NCBI GenBank assembly: GCA_963777625.1
Contig: CAVZRO010000035.1
Span: 124,001-188,000, forward strand
Direction of reading: 5' to 3'
Source: DATDIC01 sp963777625
GTDB taxonomy: Bacteria; Pseudomonadota; Alphaproteobacteria; Acetobacterales; Acetobacteraceae
DNA: 64,000 bases
Below, in pieces: positions 62,525 to 64,000 of this stretch. The notes beneath the pieces were generated by a model. That model saw nothing but the letters and a program-made list of their open reading frames with translations. It was not told where the DNA came from and made no database searches. Position numbers and translations under genes: made by a program. The stretch's first letter is position 1. Each line of letters starts with the position of its first letter.

Positions 62525-64000
62525 TCAGTCCGCAACCGCGGTCTCGGGGGCCTGTGGCACCAGCCGGCCCGGTCGTCCGTCCTCACGCTGAACTGACAAT
62601 TCCCTGTCGTGGAAGGCCGCGACACCCCGATGGTGCGCGATCGATATGAGCGTGGTCTTCGGCAACCGCTCTTTGAGGATGTGATAGAGATGCGCCTCCG
62701 CCTCCGGATCCAGGCTGGCGGTCGCCTCATCCAGGAACAGCCACTGAGGTTTGATCAGCAACGCGCGCGCGAGCGCCACGCGCTGCTGTTCTCCACCTGA
62801 CAGCATCTGCGGCCAGTTCCGATCCTCATCCAGGTGCGGGACAAGCCCCGGCAGCCCAGCATCGACGAGCGCCTGAGCTATGTCGGCTTGCGGGTATGCT
62901 TCGGAATCCTTCGGATAGGTGATGACGTGGCGCAGCGTTCCAAGCGGAATGTACGGGCGTTGCGGCAGGAACAACGAACGCTCGACCGGCAGCTGCACGC
63001 GGCCGTGTCCAAATGGCCAGATGCCGGCGATGGCACGGAACAACGTTGATTTTCCGGAACCGGTCTTGCCAGTGATCACGGTCGAGCTGCCGGGCGTGAA
63101 GGTGACTGCCGTGTTTTCCAGCAGCTTCTCTCCGCTGGGCAATTCCAACGTGAGGTCGGTCACCTGTACCGGCCCCTCGGCGATCGGATCGAGGACAATA
63201 CCCCTGCCGAAAGCCGCGCGAGCCACCACGATGGCACGATGGAACGTGGTGAGTCGTTCGACGATGGCACTCCACTGCGCCAACGTGCTGTACACGTTGA
63301 CGAACCAGGACAGCGAGCTTTGCACCTGGGCGAACGCGCCGGCGATCCGCATCAGTCCGCCGAGCTCGATCGCGCCGCTGAAATAACGCGGCGCGGCCAC
63401 CACGATCGGGAATATCCCGGCAACCTGGTTGTAGCCATAGACCAGCGCGTTCAGCTTCTTGGTCCGGATCATGATGCCCCACCAGTTGGTGATCACATCA
63501 TAAAACCGCGCGACCAGATTGCCTTTCTCCTCATGCTCGCCGTTGTAGAGCGCAACGCCCTCCATGTTCTCGCGGAAGCGTACCAGCGCATAGCGGAAAT
63601 CGGCCTCAACCCGCTGCTGGCGGAAACGCAATCCGATCAACGGGCGGCCCACCAGATGCGTAAGCCCGGTTCCGATCACGGCATAACCCAGTGCGACGAA
63701 CACCATGTAACCGGGGATGGTCACGCCCCACACGCTGATGTTCCCGGAAAGCGTCCAGAGGATCCCCACGAAGCTGGCGAACGAGACGATATTGGACAGG
63801 AAATCGACGCCCAGCGACAACGTGGTGGCGACGAAGTCACGCAAATCCTCGGCAATCCGCTGATCCGGGTTGTCAGTTCCGACAGCGGCTCGGTCGGTGG
63901 TCAGGCTGATCCGATAATAGGCGCGGTCCGCGAGCCATTCGTCCAGAAAGCGCGTCGTCATCCAACGGCGCCATCGGATCTGCAGCCACTGATTAAGGTA
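62525..64000 (-). CDS. SbmA/BacA-like ABC transporter, fused permease-ATPase (5' end beyond the window)
   Basis: The frame is open past 64000 (the visible part begins YLNQWLQIRWRRWMTTRFLD), so the N-terminus is missing. The membrane domain (ABC_membrane_2 type, with RFRENMEGVALYNGEHEEKG and WFVNVYSTLAQWSAIVERLT) is followed by the ATPase: Walker A GKTGSGKSTLF, signature MLSGGEQQRVALARAL, Walker B WLFLDEATASLD, and switch His in ISIAHH. This layout matches YddA/BacA-type transporters of vitamin B12 or peptides. No regulator is adjacent. Confidence 0.9.
   Translation of the reverse strand, partial: YLNQWLQIRWRRWMTTRFLDEWLADRAYYRISLTTDRAAVGTDNPDQRIAEDLRDFVATTLSLGVDFLSNIVSFASFVGILWTLSGNISVWGVTIPGYMVFVALGYAVIGTGLTHLVGRPLIGLRFRQQRVEADFRYALVRFRENMEGVALYNGEHEEKGNLVARFYDVITNWWGIMIRTKKLNALVYGYNQVAGIFPIVVAAPRYFSGAIELGGLMRIAGAFAQVQSSLSWFVNVYSTLAQWSAIVERLTTFHRAIVVARAAFGRGIVLDPIAEGPVQVTDLTLELPSGEKLLENTAVTFTPGSSTVITGKTGSGKSTLFRAIAGIWPFGHGRVQLPVERSLFLPQRPYIPLGTLRHVITYPKDSEAYPQADIAQALVDAGLPGLVPHLDEDRNWPQMLSGGEQQRVALARALLIKPQWLFLDEATASLDPEAEAHLYHILKERLPKTTLISIAHHRGVAAFHDRELSVQREDGRPGRLVPQAPETAVAD

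Noticed and set aside
1..64000. CRISPR array, tRNA or rRNA genes, prophage or biosynthetic gene cluster
   Set aside because: I found no regularly spaced repeats, cloverleaf-like sequences, phage structural genes, or modular NRPS/PKS genes.

Overview
The window is a high-GC chromosomal segment of an alphaproteobacterium. Gene order and content (glyA-nrdR-rib-nusB; erpA/dgt-argS-SPOR-nagZ-scpAB-tatBC-serS; Coq7-type ubiquinone hydroxylase; DUF1150 beside Hsp20) point to the Rhodospirillales, most likely Acetobacteraceae. That placement is inferred from family resemblance and synteny, not from a database search. I see no rRNA, tRNA, CRISPR array or prophage.

Layout. 1-5256: the 3' end of glyA, a roughly 250-bp nested palindrome, then nrdR and a tightly overlapping riboflavin operon (ribD, ribE, ribBA-type, ribH) ending in nusB. 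5257-9704: an insertion graveyard. A GIY-YIG nuclease gene is split by an IS481-type element with a perfect 7-bp target duplication, cut at its 5' side by an IS701-like element, and followed by an ISAzo13-type element that ends at the stop codon of the next gene. All three transposases are frameshifted. 9705-19887: sugar-nucleotide genes (phosphohexomutase, galU), a membrane DnaJ protein, DUF1150/Hsp20, def-fmt-truA, an EmrB-type exporter, a lytic transglycosylase with a SPOR domain and an MlaC/HpnM-like protein. 19891-23182: coq7-dsbB, a GST, a flavin monooxygenase and a receiver-only response regulator.

23261-36165 is accessory and metabolic. It holds a glycan-type trio (DUF707, methyltransferase, DUF3431), a beta-helix lipoprotein, an enolase-superfamily protein with a second degenerate barrel half at its N-terminus, protocatechuate 3,4-dioxygenase subunits, a cupredoxin lipoprotein, and a monooxygenase-aminotransferase-TauD operon. 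36205-48778 is the conserved block xthA, erpA / dgt, argS, SPOR, nagZ, M50 protease, scpA, scpB, tatB, tatC, serS, pdxY; a Phd/VapC toxin-antitoxin pair sits between dgt and argS, and tatA is absent from its usual place. 48839-64000: an Lrp regulator, a hybrid histidine kinase, a serine hydrolase, a LysE exporter, a second enolase-superfamily enzyme, dapD-dapE with two paralogous membrane proteins, a diguanylate cyclase-DUF2336-ribbon-helix-helix operon, an aldehyde dehydrogenase and a truncated SbmA/BacA-like ABC transporter.

A notable cross-cutting feature is that at least ten otherwise normal genes are each broken by exactly one extra base (+1), never a missing one, almost always an added G or C. 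These include ribD, scpA and scpB, which should be functional. The decayed insertion sequences, by contrast, also show single-base deletions. This looks more like systematic sequence error, or a recent insertion-biased mutational history, than ordinary gene decay, and it affects how the frames should be read throughout.
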